DNA of 12,459 bases from CAXRBC01 sp041158045 (GTDB lineage: Bacteria; Actinomycetota; Acidimicrobiia; Acidimicrobiales; Ilumatobacteraceae), in contig JBEBCD010000041.1 of the NCBI GenBank assembly GCA_041158045.1, positions 1 through 12,459 of the forward strand, read 5' to 3'. This document shows positions 1 to 6,241 of this stretch, in pieces. The position numbers and the translations under genes were made by a program. Numbering within the stretch: the stretch's first letter is position 1; every line of letters begins with the position of its first letter. The notes beneath the pieces were generated by a model. It was given only the letters and a program-made list of their open reading frames with translations. It was not told the origin of the DNA and did no database searches.

Positions 1-190
1 CCAGGTCCATCTCGAGCGACCCGGACGACGTGTCCATGTAGGCCTCGACCTGGCCGGGGCCGAACGGGACGTCGGTGATGACCTGGTTCACCCGCACGGC
101 GACGGGGATGCGGATGCTGCGATCCTCGTGGCGGGCGCGGATGTCGCGCGCGGCGAGCATCCACGCCTCGGACAGGAACTCGTGCGCCAT
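1..190 (-). CDS. SCP2-like sterol-binding domain protein, N-terminal part
   Basis: The reverse strand from the ATG at 190 is open to the window edge and encodes 63 residues beginning MAHEFLSEAWMLAARDIRAR. It then shows NQVITDVPFGPGQVEAYMDT and a following TSSGSLEMDL. The HEFLSEAW opening and the VTDVPFG...DTSSG core resemble actinobacterial proteins of the SCP2 sterol-transfer superfamily, small soluble proteins with a hydrophobic ligand pocket whose ligand is usually unknown. The 3' part lies outside the window, so length and pocket residues cannot be judged. The start is supported by a TAGGTT hexamer exactly six bases upstream, the spacing of a leaderless actinobacterial promoter. The gene is divergent from the glycosyltransferase-like gene at 215, with 24 bp between starts. 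The family call comes from memory of the motif pattern and is moderately sure; that the frame is coding is more certain. Confidence 0.7.
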   Translation of the reverse strand, partial: MAHEFLSEAWMLAARDIRARHEDRSIRIPVAVRVNQVITDVPFGPGQVEAYMDTSSGSLEMDL

Positions 191-196
191 GCGTAC

Positions 197-202
197 AACC
201 TA
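197..202 (-). promoter_or_regulatory. -10 box of the SCP2-like gene (leaderless type)
   Basis: Read on the minus strand, TAGGTT ends six bases before the ATG at 190. That places the transcript start on or next to the start codon. TANNNT is the usual actinobacterial housekeeping -10 pattern. No convincing -35 is visible. It overlaps the plus-strand -10 by two bases. Confidence 0.5.
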
Positions 203-206
203 TTGT
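201..206 (+). promoter_or_regulatory. -10 box of the glycosyltransferase-like gene
   Basis: TATTGT lies eight bases before the ATG at 215 and fits TANNNT. The patch around 192-225 is notably richer in A/T than its surroundings. No clear -35 and no Shine-Dalgarno sequence are seen, which fits a leaderless or nearly leaderless mRNA. Confidence 0.45.
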
Positions 207-214
207 CGGAACAG

Positions 215-1606
215 ATGCAAACTCGGCTCGAAATCGTCTGGCCGTATCCGGTGCGGACGTTCGACGTGGCGCGCCTCGAGATCGAGGAGATCCGGTCGTC
301 GGTCGACGTGCGCGTACTCGACGCGTCCCCCATCCTCAGCCCGACGATCGTCGATGCGTACTCCGAGCGTTCGTCGGACCCCGCAGTACGAGTCGTCGAG
401 GATCTCACGGAGCTCCATGCGCGAGCCGAGCGCAAGATGACCGTCATCTGGTCGGCGCTCAAGGGGCTTCGCACCGAAGAGCGACCGATCGCACGACGTC
501 TCCGTCGCGGTGGCGATCCCGTCGTCTGGCAGTACTCGACCGCGACCCCGGTACCGAGGGCGACGCCTTGGGGGAGGACGTGGCAGCCGCCGGAGTGGGC
601 GAAGCGGTCGTTCCACCTCGGCCGGTCGTGGGCCATGCGGGGGATCCACCCGCACGTCGTGCTGTGCGCGGCCGCCTACGACGTCGGCCTGGCAGGGCGG
701 GACTTCCGCGGACGTGCCGCGATCGTGCACGCGTCCGCCGTGGACGTCTCGCGCATGGATCGCCACCTACCCGCCGAGCGATCCGGTAGTGCGGTCTACC
801 TCGACACGGGCTTCCCCGGATTCGTCCGCGACGAAGCCCTCTTTGGCGTGCGCGAGGCGGTGCAGCCGGAGGCGTGGTACCCCGCGCTCGGACGCTTCTT
901 CGCACGCGTGGAACGCCTGACCGGGACGCAGCTCGCCGTCGCAGTCCATCCCAAGCACGATGCGCGCGACCACCGGCCGTTCTTCGGTGAGCGCGCCGCG
1001 GTCGTCGGGCGGACGCCGGAGCTCATCCGTCGGGCAGACGTCGTCATCGCGACGAACTCGACCGCCATCGGCATGGCGGTGATGCACCGCAAGCCGCTGC
1101 TGCTCGTGACCTCGCGCGCCGCCGAGGGCGTCGATCGGAAACGGGAGCAGATCGCGCTCAACGCCAGGGAGACGGGGGCGAGGGTGTTCAACATCGACGA
1201 GGAGTACACCGACGACGAGATCCGCGCCGCCCTCGTCGTCGACGAGGCCAAGTACGCCCGCTACACCCGCAAGTACCTGACGACCCGCACCGACGACAAG
1301 CGCAACTACGAGATCCTCCTCGAGGAGGTCATCTGGCCGTACGCCGAGCTGTACCGCGCCGAGCAGGAGCGCACCGGCGTCGGTCCCGACGGTCCCCTCG
1401 GCCGCCGGTCGCGCAAGCGGATCATCCGGCAGCTGCAGCGGCGCATCCGGGAGCGCAACGACGTGAGCGACCTGCTGCGCGAGGCCAGGGAGATGAAGAA
1501 GGTCGAGGACGCGGAGTGGCGCGAGTGGCGGCGCCGGGACCGGCGGGAGCGCCGCGCCCGGACGCGGGCGGCGCGGGCGGTGCAGGCGGAGCGGGCCGGG
1601 GCCTAG
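215..1606 (+). CDS. GT-B-like glycosyltransferase / surface-carbohydrate protein
   Basis: 463 residues from the ATG at 215. The frame is open to the left edge, but codons before 190 lie antisense to the SCP2-like gene. The text becomes protein-like at MQTRLEIVWPYPVRTFDVAR, so I chose this start. Residues 1-90 look like an alpha/beta N-terminal domain. Around 242-249 is VAVHPKHD, and around 267-290 TPELIRRADVVIATNSTAIG, the pattern of the C-terminal nucleotide-sugar half of GT-B enzymes such as those making capsule or wall polymers (a conserved ST after an AD-hydrophobic strand, then KPLLLV). The last ~65 residues are extremely rich in Arg/Glu and probably form a basic coiled coil. No signal peptide or membrane segment is seen. 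The first ~250 bp are visibly less GC-rich than the neighbours, suggesting transfer. Substrate unknown; it could also be a non-catalytic member. Confidence 0.6.
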   Translation: MQTRLEIVWPYPVRTFDVARLEIEEIRSSVDVRVLDASPILSPTIVDAYSERSSDPAVRVVEDLTELHARAERKMTVIWSALKGLRTEERPIARRLRRGGDPVVWQYSTATPVPRATPWGRTWQPPEWAKRSFHLGRSWAMRGIHPHVVLCAAAYDVGLAGRDFRGRAAIVHASAVDVSRMDRHLPAERSGSAVYLDTGFPGFVRDEALFGVREAVQPEAWYPALGRFFARVERLTGTQLAVAVHPKHDARDHRPFFGERAAVVGRTPELIRRADVVIATNSTAIGMAVMHRKPLLLVTSRAAEGVDRKREQIALNARETGARVFNIDEEYTDDEIRAALVVDEAKYARYTRKYLTTRTDDKRNYEILLEEVIWPYAELYRAEQERTGVGPDGPLGRRSRKRIIRQLQRRIRERNDVSDLLREAREMKKVEDAEWREWRRRDRRERRARTRAARAVQAERAGA

Positions 1607-1611
1607 CCCGC
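1591..1611. terminator. Weak hairpin at the convergent gene ends
   Basis: GCGGGC (1591-1596) and GCCCGC (1606-1611) can form a six-base-pair stem around the CTAG that both stop codons share. There is no T tract on either strand, so termination here is only a possibility. Confidence 0.25.
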
Positions 1612-2421
1612 GGTCGCGGCGCGGATCGCGTCGCGCGTGGCGATCGCGGTGCGGCCCGCCGCATCGGCCCACCCGGCGCCCGGGTCGGCGTAGAGGATCG
1701 CACGCGAGGAGTTGACCAGCAGGCCGGTGCCGTCCGGTGTGCGCCCCGCGCGCACCGCCGCGACGAGGTCGCCCCCCTGCGCGCCGATCCCCGGCACGAG
1801 CAGCGGCAGGTCGCCGACCACGGCCCGCACGGCGCGTAGCTCCTCGGGCGCCGTCGCGCCGACCACGAGCCCCACGTCGGCGCGCAGGCGCCAGGACGCG
1901 GCTGCGGTGCGGGCGACGGCGAGGTACAGCGGGACGCCGCCCGACTCGAGGGACTGGAACTCGGCGGCCCCGGGATTCGACGTGCGGCAGAGCACGAAGA
2001 CGCCCCGGTCGGGCCAGGCGAGGAACGGCTCGAGCGAGTCCGTGCCGAGGTACGGGCTCACCGTGACCGCGTCGGCGCCGTAGCGGTCGAAGGCCTCGGC
2101 CGCGTACATGCGGGCGGTGTCGCCGATGTCGCCGCGCTTGGCGTCGAGGACGAGTACCGCGTCGGGGAACGACGACCGCACGTGCGCGCACAGCGCCTCG
2201 AGCTCGCGCTCGGCGCCCATGGCGGCGAAGTAGGCGATCTGCGGCTTGAAGGCGCACGCGGCCGCGCCCGTGGCGTCGACGATCGTGCGGCAGAATCGCG
2301 CGAGCCCGGCGCGATCGCGGGTGAGTCCCTCCGGGAAGCGGGAGGGGTCGGGGTCGAGCCCGACGCACAGGAGCGACCCGGTCGCGGACCAGGCCCGCCG
2401 GAGCCGCTCGTGGAACCTCAC
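1603..2421 (-). CDS. pyrF: Orotidine 5'-phosphate decarboxylase
   Basis: 272 residues. Decarboxylates OMP to UMP, the last step of de novo pyrimidine synthesis, in the cytoplasm. The N-terminus carries LLCVGLDPDPSRFP (17-30) and CAFKPQIAYF (56-65). The catalytic segment is VLDAKRGDIGDT (91-102), with the family's Asp-Lys-Asp set at D93, K95 and D98. VPGIGAQGGD (209-218) and LLVNSSRAILYA (234-245) bind phosphate. Length and motifs match the longer 'type 2' PyrF found in actinobacteria and myxobacteria. The start is GTG at 2421, because no other in-frame start precedes MRFHERLRRAW and the ferredoxin stop is only 10 bp upstream; no good Shine-Dalgarno sequence is seen, so coupling is likely. The stop overlaps the stop of the convergent glycosyltransferase-like gene in a shared CTAG. 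It is the last gene of the leuA-ferredoxin-pyrF run. Confidence 0.96.
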   Translation of the reverse strand: MRFHERLRRAWSATGSLLCVGLDPDPSRFPEGLTRDRAGLARFCRTIVDATGAAACAFKPQIAYFAAMGAERELEALCAHVRSSFPDAVLVLDAKRGDIGDTARMYAAEAFDRYGADAVTVSPYLGTDSLEPFLAWPDRGVFVLCRTSNPGAAEFQSLESGGVPLYLAVARTAAASWRLRADVGLVVGATAPEELRAVRAVVGDLPLLVPGIGAQGGDLVAAVRAGRTPDGTGLLVNSSRAILYADPGAGWADAAGRTAIATRDAIRAATAG

Positions 2422-2431
2422 CCGCGGATCG

Positions 2432-2623
2432 TCACTCGTGGATCGTGATCGCGCCGGTCGGGCAGAGCTCGGACGCCTCGATCACCTCGTCGTGCAGCTC
2501 GGGCGGCGGAGAGGCGAGCCGCACGTGGAGCGCGCCGTCGTTGCGCAGCTCGAAGACCTCGGGACAGGTCTGCGCGCACGCCCCCGTGGACGCGCAGGCC
2601 TCGAGGTCGACGGTGACGCGCAT
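2432..2623 (-). CDS. Small ferredoxin, probably [3Fe-4S]
   Basis: 63 residues from the ATG at 2623 (MRVTVDLEACASTG...). Cysteines are at 10, 16, 20 and 54, in the patterns C-x5-C-x3-CP and, near the end, ELCPTGAI. In single-cluster ferredoxins of this type the ligands are positions 10, 13, 16 and the late CP cysteine. Here position 13 is Thr, which favours a [3Fe-4S] cluster, as in the ferredoxins that serve cytochromes P450 and other oxygenases in actinobacteria; C20 is an extra cysteine that could substitute. It is a soluble one-electron carrier. It sits between leuA and pyrF with 10-bp gaps on each side, so it is probably co-transcribed. No obvious redox partner is in the window, and neither neighbour needs a ferredoxin as far as is known. 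Confidence 0.9.
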   Translation of the reverse strand: MRVTVDLEACASTGACAQTCPEVFELRNDGALHVRLASPPPELHDEVIEASELCPTGAITIHE

Positions 2624-2633
2624 CGGCGCGAGG

Positions 2634-4322
2634 TTAGCGGTGGGCGTCGATGCGGGCGAACGCGCCGAGCACCGCGCGCAGCGACGCGGTGATCGTGTTG
2701 GGGTGCACGCCCACGCCCCAGCGCACGACGCCGTCGCCGTCCTGGCTCTCGATGTAGGCGACGGCGGTCGCCTCGGAGCCCTGGCTGAGCGCGTGCTCGA
2801 CGTAGTCCTTGACGTCGAACTCGACGCCGAACTCCCGCCGCAGCGCGTGCACGAAGGCATCGATGGGCCCGTTGCCCTCGCCGGCCAGCGTGCGCCGCGC
2901 ACCGGCGACGTCGAGCTGCGCGGTGATCGTCGTGGTGCCCCCGCTGTCGCTGCGCAGCTCGTGGCTCACGAGGTCGAAGCGCGCGTCGGCGGGCAGGTAC
3001 TCGCGCTCGAAGGCCGACCACATGACGTCGGGCGCGATCTCGGTGCCGGAGTCCTCGGTGATGTGCTGGATCGTCTTGGAGAACTCGATCTGGAGCCGGC
3101 GCGGCAGCTCGAAGCCGTGCTCGGTCTTCATCACGTAGGCGACCCCGCCCTTGCCCGACTGGCTGTTGACGCGGATGACGGCCTCGTAGGTGCGGCCCAC
3201 GTGCTTGGGATCGATCGGGAGGTACGGCACCTCCCACTTGGCGTAGTCGCGCGGGAGCGCCTCGAGCCCCTTCTTGATCGCGTCCTGGTGGCTGCCGGAG
3301 AACGCCGTGTAGACGAGGTCGCCGGCGTAGGGCTGGCGCTCGGGGACGGGCAGGCGGTTGCAGTACTCGGCGTCGCGGCGCAGGGCGTCGATGTCGGAGA
3401 GGTCGAGCCGCGGGTCGACGCCGTTGACGAACAGGTTCATCGCCAGGGTGACGATGTCGACGTTGCCGGTGCGCTCGCCGTTGCCGAAGAGCGTGCCCTC
3501 CACGCGGTCGGCCCCCGCCATGACGCCGAATTCGGCGGCGGCGACCGCACAGCCGCGGTCGTTGTGCGGGTGGAGCGACAGGACGACCTCGCCGCGGCGC
3601 GGCACGGACCGGTGGAACCACTCGATCACGTCGCCGTAGACGTTGGGCGAGTAGCACTCGACGGTGGCGGGCAGGTTGAGCACGATCGGCCGCTCGCGCG
3701 CGGGCTCGACGACGTCCATGACGGCGGCGCAGACCTCGAGCGCGAAGTCCGGCTCCGCGAGGGTGAAGCTCTCGGGCGAGTACTCGTAGCGCACGGCAGT
3801 GCCGGGGAGCCGGTCCTCGAGCGAGCGGCACAGCCGGGCGGCGTCGACCGCGATGTCGCGCACCCCCGCGCGGTCGAGGCCGAAGACGACGCGGCGCTGC
3901 AGGGGGTTGACCGAGTTGTAGAAGTGGACGATCGCGCGCGGCGCACCCCGGAGGCACTCGTACGTGCGCTCGATGAGCTCGCGTCGGCACTGGACGAGCA
4001 CCTGGATCGTCACGTCCTCGGGGATCAGGTCCTGCTCGATGATGTGGCGCACGAAGTCGAAGTCGGGCTGGCTCGCGGACGGGAAGCCGACCTCGATCTC
4101 CTTGAACCCCATGCGCACCAGCGTGCGGAACATGCGCAGCTTGCGCTCGGGGTCCATCGGGTCGATGAGCGCCTGGTTGCCGTCGCGGAGGTCGACGGAG
4201 CACCACAGCGGTGCGCGGTCGATGACGCGGTCGGGCCACGTGCGGTCGTGGAGGACGATCGGCACCCACGGGGCGTACTTCTCGAAGGGCATCGGCGTCG
4301 GGGTGGTGGGCTTGGGTGCCAT
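2634..4322 (-). CDS. leuA: 2-isopropylmalate synthase
   Basis: 562 residues. Condenses acetyl-CoA with 2-ketoisovalerate to give 2-isopropylmalate, the committed step of leucine synthesis. The N-terminal TIM barrel shows WCSVDLRDGNQAL (40-52), with the metal-binding Asp and Arg, HPHNDRG (251-257), with the metal-binding His pair, and FGNGERTGN (279-287). QSGKGG (388-393) marks the linker. Residues from ~455 form the LeuA regulatory domain that binds leucine for feedback inhibition, with GNGPIDAF (483-490). Length and order match the long actinobacterial/fungal type rather than the ~520-aa enterobacterial type. The start is the ATG at 4322 (MAPKPTTPTPMPFEKY), a usual opening for the family. 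No strong Shine-Dalgarno sequence is visible in the 50-nt stretch after the terminator. Expression is very likely controlled by the leucine attenuator directly upstream. Ferredoxin and pyrF follow closely. Confidence 0.97.
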   Translation of the reverse strand: MAPKPTTPTPMPFEKYAPWVPIVLHDRTWPDRVIDRAPLWCSVDLRDGNQALIDPMDPERKLRMFRTLVRMGFKEIEVGFPSASQPDFDFVRHIIEQDLIPEDVTIQVLVQCRRELIERTYECLRGAPRAIVHFYNSVNPLQRRVVFGLDRAGVRDIAVDAARLCRSLEDRLPGTAVRYEYSPESFTLAEPDFALEVCAAVMDVVEPARERPIVLNLPATVECYSPNVYGDVIEWFHRSVPRRGEVVLSLHPHNDRGCAVAAAEFGVMAGADRVEGTLFGNGERTGNVDIVTLAMNLFVNGVDPRLDLSDIDALRRDAEYCNRLPVPERQPYAGDLVYTAFSGSHQDAIKKGLEALPRDYAKWEVPYLPIDPKHVGRTYEAVIRVNSQSGKGGVAYVMKTEHGFELPRRLQIEFSKTIQHITEDSGTEIAPDVMWSAFEREYLPADARFDLVSHELRSDSGGTTTITAQLDVAGARRTLAGEGNGPIDAFVHALRREFGVEFDVKDYVEHALSQGSEATAVAYIESQDGDGVVRWGVGVHPNTITASLRAVLGAFARIDAHR

Positions 4323-4371
4323 GTCGGTCGCTCGTTTCGTCGGGTGGGATGTCGCAGGGCTCGGGAGAAAT

Positions 4372-4403
4372 GAAAAACCCTCCGGCCGTTCGGCTCGGAG
4401 GGT
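4372..4403 (-). terminator. Intrinsic terminator of the leucine attenuator
   Basis: Minus-strand reading: ACCCTCCG (4403-4396), a hairpin top with CGGC/GCCG (4394-4391 with 4388-4385) around two bases, then CGGAGGGT (4384-4377) running into a run of five Ts (4377-4373). This is about 12 paired bases with one bulge, a textbook Rho-independent terminator. It lies about 50 nt before the leuA start and after the Leu-rich leader peptide, so it can stop transcription before leuA when leucine is plentiful. Confidence 0.88.
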
Positions 4404-4405
4404 GG

Positions 4406-4432
4406 CGGCGCAGCCGTATGTGGCTGGCGCCG
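4406..4432 (-). promoter_or_regulatory. Attenuator hairpin (arms 1 and 2) after the leader stop codon
   Basis: Directly after the leader TAG, CGGCGCCAGCC (4432-4422) pairs with GGCTGCGCCG (4415-4406) across a six-base loop, with one bulged C. This is the expected pause or anti-antiterminator stem. If a ribosome stalled on Leu codons covered the first arm, CGGCT (4416-4412) could instead pair with AGCCG (4395-4391) and disturb the terminator. That second pairing is short, so the antiterminator is a proposal. Confidence 0.65.
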
Positions 4433-4474
4433 CTAGGTAAGCAGGAGGCTGAGGAGGCCGGTCGTCCGCGTCAC
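4433..4474 (-). CDS. leuL: leuA leader peptide (MTRTTGLLSLLLT)
   Basis: A 13-codon frame GTG...TAG encodes MTRTTGLLSLLLT. Five of the last seven residues are leucine, read by CTC, CTC, CTC, CTG and CTT just before the stop. A stop codon followed at once by a hairpin and then an intrinsic terminator is the standard arrangement of ribosome-mediated attenuation. Slow decoding of the Leu codons when Leu-tRNA is scarce would favour read-through into leuA. Leucine attenuators ahead of leuA are known from other actinobacteria. I place the start at the GTG at 4474 because a TAGCGT hexamer ends seven bases upstream, giving a leaderless transcript. A GTG at 4483 in the same frame would give 16 residues (MTAV added in place of the first M) but overlaps that hexamer. 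The name leuL follows usage for leucine leader peptides. Confidence 0.85.
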   Translation of the reverse strand: MTRTTGLLSLLLT

Positions 4475-4481
4475 GGCGGTC

Positions 4482-4487
4482 ACGCTA
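4482..4487 (-). promoter_or_regulatory. -10 box of the leuA leader transcript
   Basis: TAGCGT on the minus strand, seven bases before the leader GTG at 4474, matches the TANNNT pattern and spacing of the other leaderless starts here. It lies just past the hss stop codon (4498-4500). No good -35 is seen, and read-through from hss is also possible. Confidence 0.4.
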
Positions 4488-4497
4488 TCGGCGCCGG

Positions 4498-5970
4498 TCA
4501 GGACGGCGTCGGGACGAGGAAGTTGCGGAACTGCCATGGGTCGGTCGGGTCGAGCCGACCCGTGTTGCCGAAGCCCGGGAAGAGCTCGTTGCGGGTGCGC
4601 AGCGGGTCCCAGTCGGTCGCGCCGCTCCAGATCTCCCCGAGGTACGGCCGCGCGTCGGCGAGGACGCGCTCCCAGGGCAGGTCGTCGGGCACGCACACGC
4701 CGCAGGACGGGTCCTCGATCATCCACTTGGTGGCCGCCATCACCGACGCCGCGACCTGCAGCGTCGTCGCGTTCTGCCCGGGCACGAGGCGGCGCGCCTC
4801 GTCGATCGACAGCCGCGTGCCCGTCCACCAGCCCGTGTAGTCGTGGCCGAGTAGGAGCACGCCCAGCTCGTCGATGCCGCTCACGATCTCGTCGCTGAGG
4901 ATGCGCTGGTCGTCCTGCATCGTCCAGTTGCGCATGCGCAGCTCGTGGACGCTGTTGATCGCCGCGTCGGCGGGGCAGTACGCGTAGTGCACCGTCGGGC
5001 GGTACACGGCCTTGCCGGATCCGTCGCGGACGGTGAGGTGGTGGCTGATCGTGTACGCCTCGCCGTGGCGGATCACCATGCCGAGGATCTCGCCGAAGGG
5101 CACCCAGCTGCGCACCAGCGTCTCCATGCCCGGCTGCGCGATGCAGATCTGGTTGCACGGGCCGTCGTCGGCGTGCGCGTGCGCGTTGCCCGGCATCCAC
5201 CGCTCGTGCGTGCCCCACCCGAGCTCGGCGGGCGTGATGCCCTCCTCGTAGAAGCCCATGACCGACCACGTGTTGACGAACTCGTTGGGACGCTTGGGCA
5301 CGCTCGAGATCTGCGTGTCGCGCTCCGAGACGTGGATGACGCGGGTGCCCGAGAGCATCGCGAGCTCCGCGAAGCGGCCCTCGGCGAGCGCCGACTCGAT
5401 CGCGCTCTGGCGCGAGCCCGCGCGCCCGTCGCGCAGCACGCGCGTCGCGATCTCGGTGAGCGCCTGCTTGGTGAAGTGCGAGACGAGCCCGGGGTTGGCG
5501 CCGTGCTCGACGACCGCGGACGGCCCGCGGTTGTCTCCCCACGACGCGACCATCTTGCGGATCTCCTGGTGGCGCACGTAGAGCGTGCGGTCGAGCGGGT
5601 GCGACTCGGCCATGCCGGTGTACGGGTCCCACAGCTCGACCGACGTGTTGAGGTACCGCACCCCGTGGTCGCGGCACCAGGAGAGGATCTCCGACGTCTT
5701 GATGTCCCACGCGAGGTCGAGGATCATGTCGCCGGCCGAGACGCGCGACGACAGGAAGGCGTCCATGTTGTCGCGCGTGAGGCGGTCCTGCTGGTACGCG
5801 ACGCCGCGGCGGATCGCGTCGGTGACGCGCGCGCGGTTGTCGACGAAGTCGACGATCGTGATGGAGGAGGGGTCGAGCCGGAGCCCGTCCAGCAGCAGCG
5901 GGACGGCGCACTGCGAGATGGACCCGCAGCCGAGGACGAGGACGCGCCGTGGGACGGCCCGTCCGCTCAC
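4498..5970 (-). CDS. hss: Homospermidine synthase
   Basis: 490 residues. Bacterial homospermidine synthase joins two putrescine (or putrescine plus spermidine) aminobutyl units in an NAD-dependent reaction to make sym-homospermidine. The N-terminal Rossmann segment is RRVLVLGCGSISQC (8-21). Also visible are YLNTSVELWDPYTGMAESHP (106-125), EHGANPGLVSHF (155-166), NEFVNTWSVMGFYEEG (229-244) and, late, GHDYTGWWTGTRLS (375-388), all typical of this family within the saccharopine-dehydrogenase-like fold; length fits the usual ~480. The start is GTG at 5970. AGAGGA lies nine bases upstream, and the GTGA at 5970-5967 overlaps the stop of the small upstream ORF, so translation is coupled. A much longer upstream extension of the frame is Arg/Pro junk antisense to the helicase gene. 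The gene ends 14 bp before the leuA leader region. Confidence 0.95.
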   Translation of the reverse strand: MSGRAVPRRVLVLGCGSISQCAVPLLLDGLRLDPSSITIVDFVDNRARVTDAIRRGVAYQQDRLTRDNMDAFLSSRVSAGDMILDLAWDIKTSEILSWCRDHGVRYLNTSVELWDPYTGMAESHPLDRTLYVRHQEIRKMVASWGDNRGPSAVVEHGANPGLVSHFTKQALTEIATRVLRDGRAGSRQSAIESALAEGRFAELAMLSGTRVIHVSERDTQISSVPKRPNEFVNTWSVMGFYEEGITPAELGWGTHERWMPGNAHAHADDGPCNQICIAQPGMETLVRSWVPFGEILGMVIRHGEAYTISHHLTVRDGSGKAVYRPTVHYAYCPADAAINSVHELRMRNWTMQDDQRILSDEIVSGIDELGVLLLGHDYTGWWTGTRLSIDEARRLVPGQNATTLQVAASVMAATKWMIEDPSCGVCVPDDLPWERVLADARPYLGEIWSGATDWDPLRTRNELFPGFGNTGRLDPTDPWQFRNFLVPTPS

Positions 5971-6173
5971 GCGTATCGGTCCTCTCTGCCGCGCGCGTGG
6001 GCACCGAGCAGCGTCTGGAGCGACGCCTCGAACACGGCGTCGGAGGGCACGCAGAGCGCGTGCCAGTCGTACGAGGGACCCTTGCGGCCGTTGGTCGAGA
6101 CGGCGACCGTGCGAGCGGCACGTCGCGGGCGCGAGGCGCGGGGGCGCGGCGAGCGAGCCGAGCGGACGTGCAC
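5967..6173 (-). CDS. Small protein of unknown function, coupled to hss
   Basis: 68 residues from GTG at 6173. I do not recognise it. Residues 1-22 are Arg/Ser/Pro/Ala rich with no obvious fold. Residues 23-68 look like real protein: STNGRKGPSYDWHALCVPSD (26-45), then AVFEASLQTLLGAHARG (46-62), which could be one amphipathic helix. Its TGA overlaps the GTG of hss by four bases, and the hss ribosome-binding sequence AGAGGA lies inside its last codons. A good promoter (TAGACA - 18 - TAAGGT) points straight at this start, so it is probably the first gene of an hss transcript, translated from a leaderless mRNA. It could be a polyamine-related accessory or regulatory peptide, or serve mainly to couple translation; both are guesses. 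A later GTG at codon 42 would give a 27-aa version. Confidence 0.6.
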   Translation of the reverse strand: MHVRSARSPRPRASRPRRAARTVAVSTNGRKGPSYDWHALCVPSDAVFEASLQTLLGAHARGREDRYA

Positions 6174-6181
6174 GAGATGCG

Positions 6182-6211
6182 ACCTTACAGAATCTCGCCG
6201 CGCCGTGTCTA
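6182..6211 (-). promoter_or_regulatory. Promoter of the small ORF-hss unit
   Basis: On the minus strand, TAGACA (6211-6206, five of six matches to TTGACA), an 18-bp spacer and TAAGGT (6187-6182) form the best sigma70-type promoter in the window. The expected transcript start is about two bases before the GTG at 6173, so the mRNA would be nearly leaderless. Confidence 0.65.
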
Positions 6212-6225
6212 TCGCCGCCGCTCAG

Positions 6226-6231
6226 TAGCCT
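6226..6231 (+). promoter_or_regulatory. -10 box of the DEAD-box helicase gene
   Basis: TAGCCT ends ten bases before the ATG at 6242, giving a predicted 5' leader of about four bases. There is no Shine-Dalgarno sequence. The -35 position falls on or next to the -35 of the divergent hss promoter and has a poor match, so the two promoters probably interfere. Confidence 0.4.
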
Positions 6232-6241
6232 GACTCGGTCC

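Noticed and set aside
128..214. Longer N-terminus for the glycosyltransferase-like gene starting at GTG 128 or off the left edge
   Set aside because: These codons up to 190 are antisense to the SCP2-like gene, which reads as real protein, and the translated text before residue MQTRLEIVW is not protein-like.
2445..4373. 642-codon plus-strand open frame opposite leuA
   Set aside because: It is a high-GC shadow of leuA, rich in Asp/Val/Arg/Gly with no motif, and has no promoter or ribosome site.
4323..4497. Possible T-box or riboswitch upstream of leuA
   Set aside because: The Leu-rich leader peptide plus hairpin and terminator explain the region; I see no T-box sequence or specifier loop, and the leader is short.
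5585..6241. Upstream extension of the DEAD-box helicase to 681 aa
   Set aside because: It runs antisense through hss and the small ORF; the ATG at 6242 starts the RGG tract directly.
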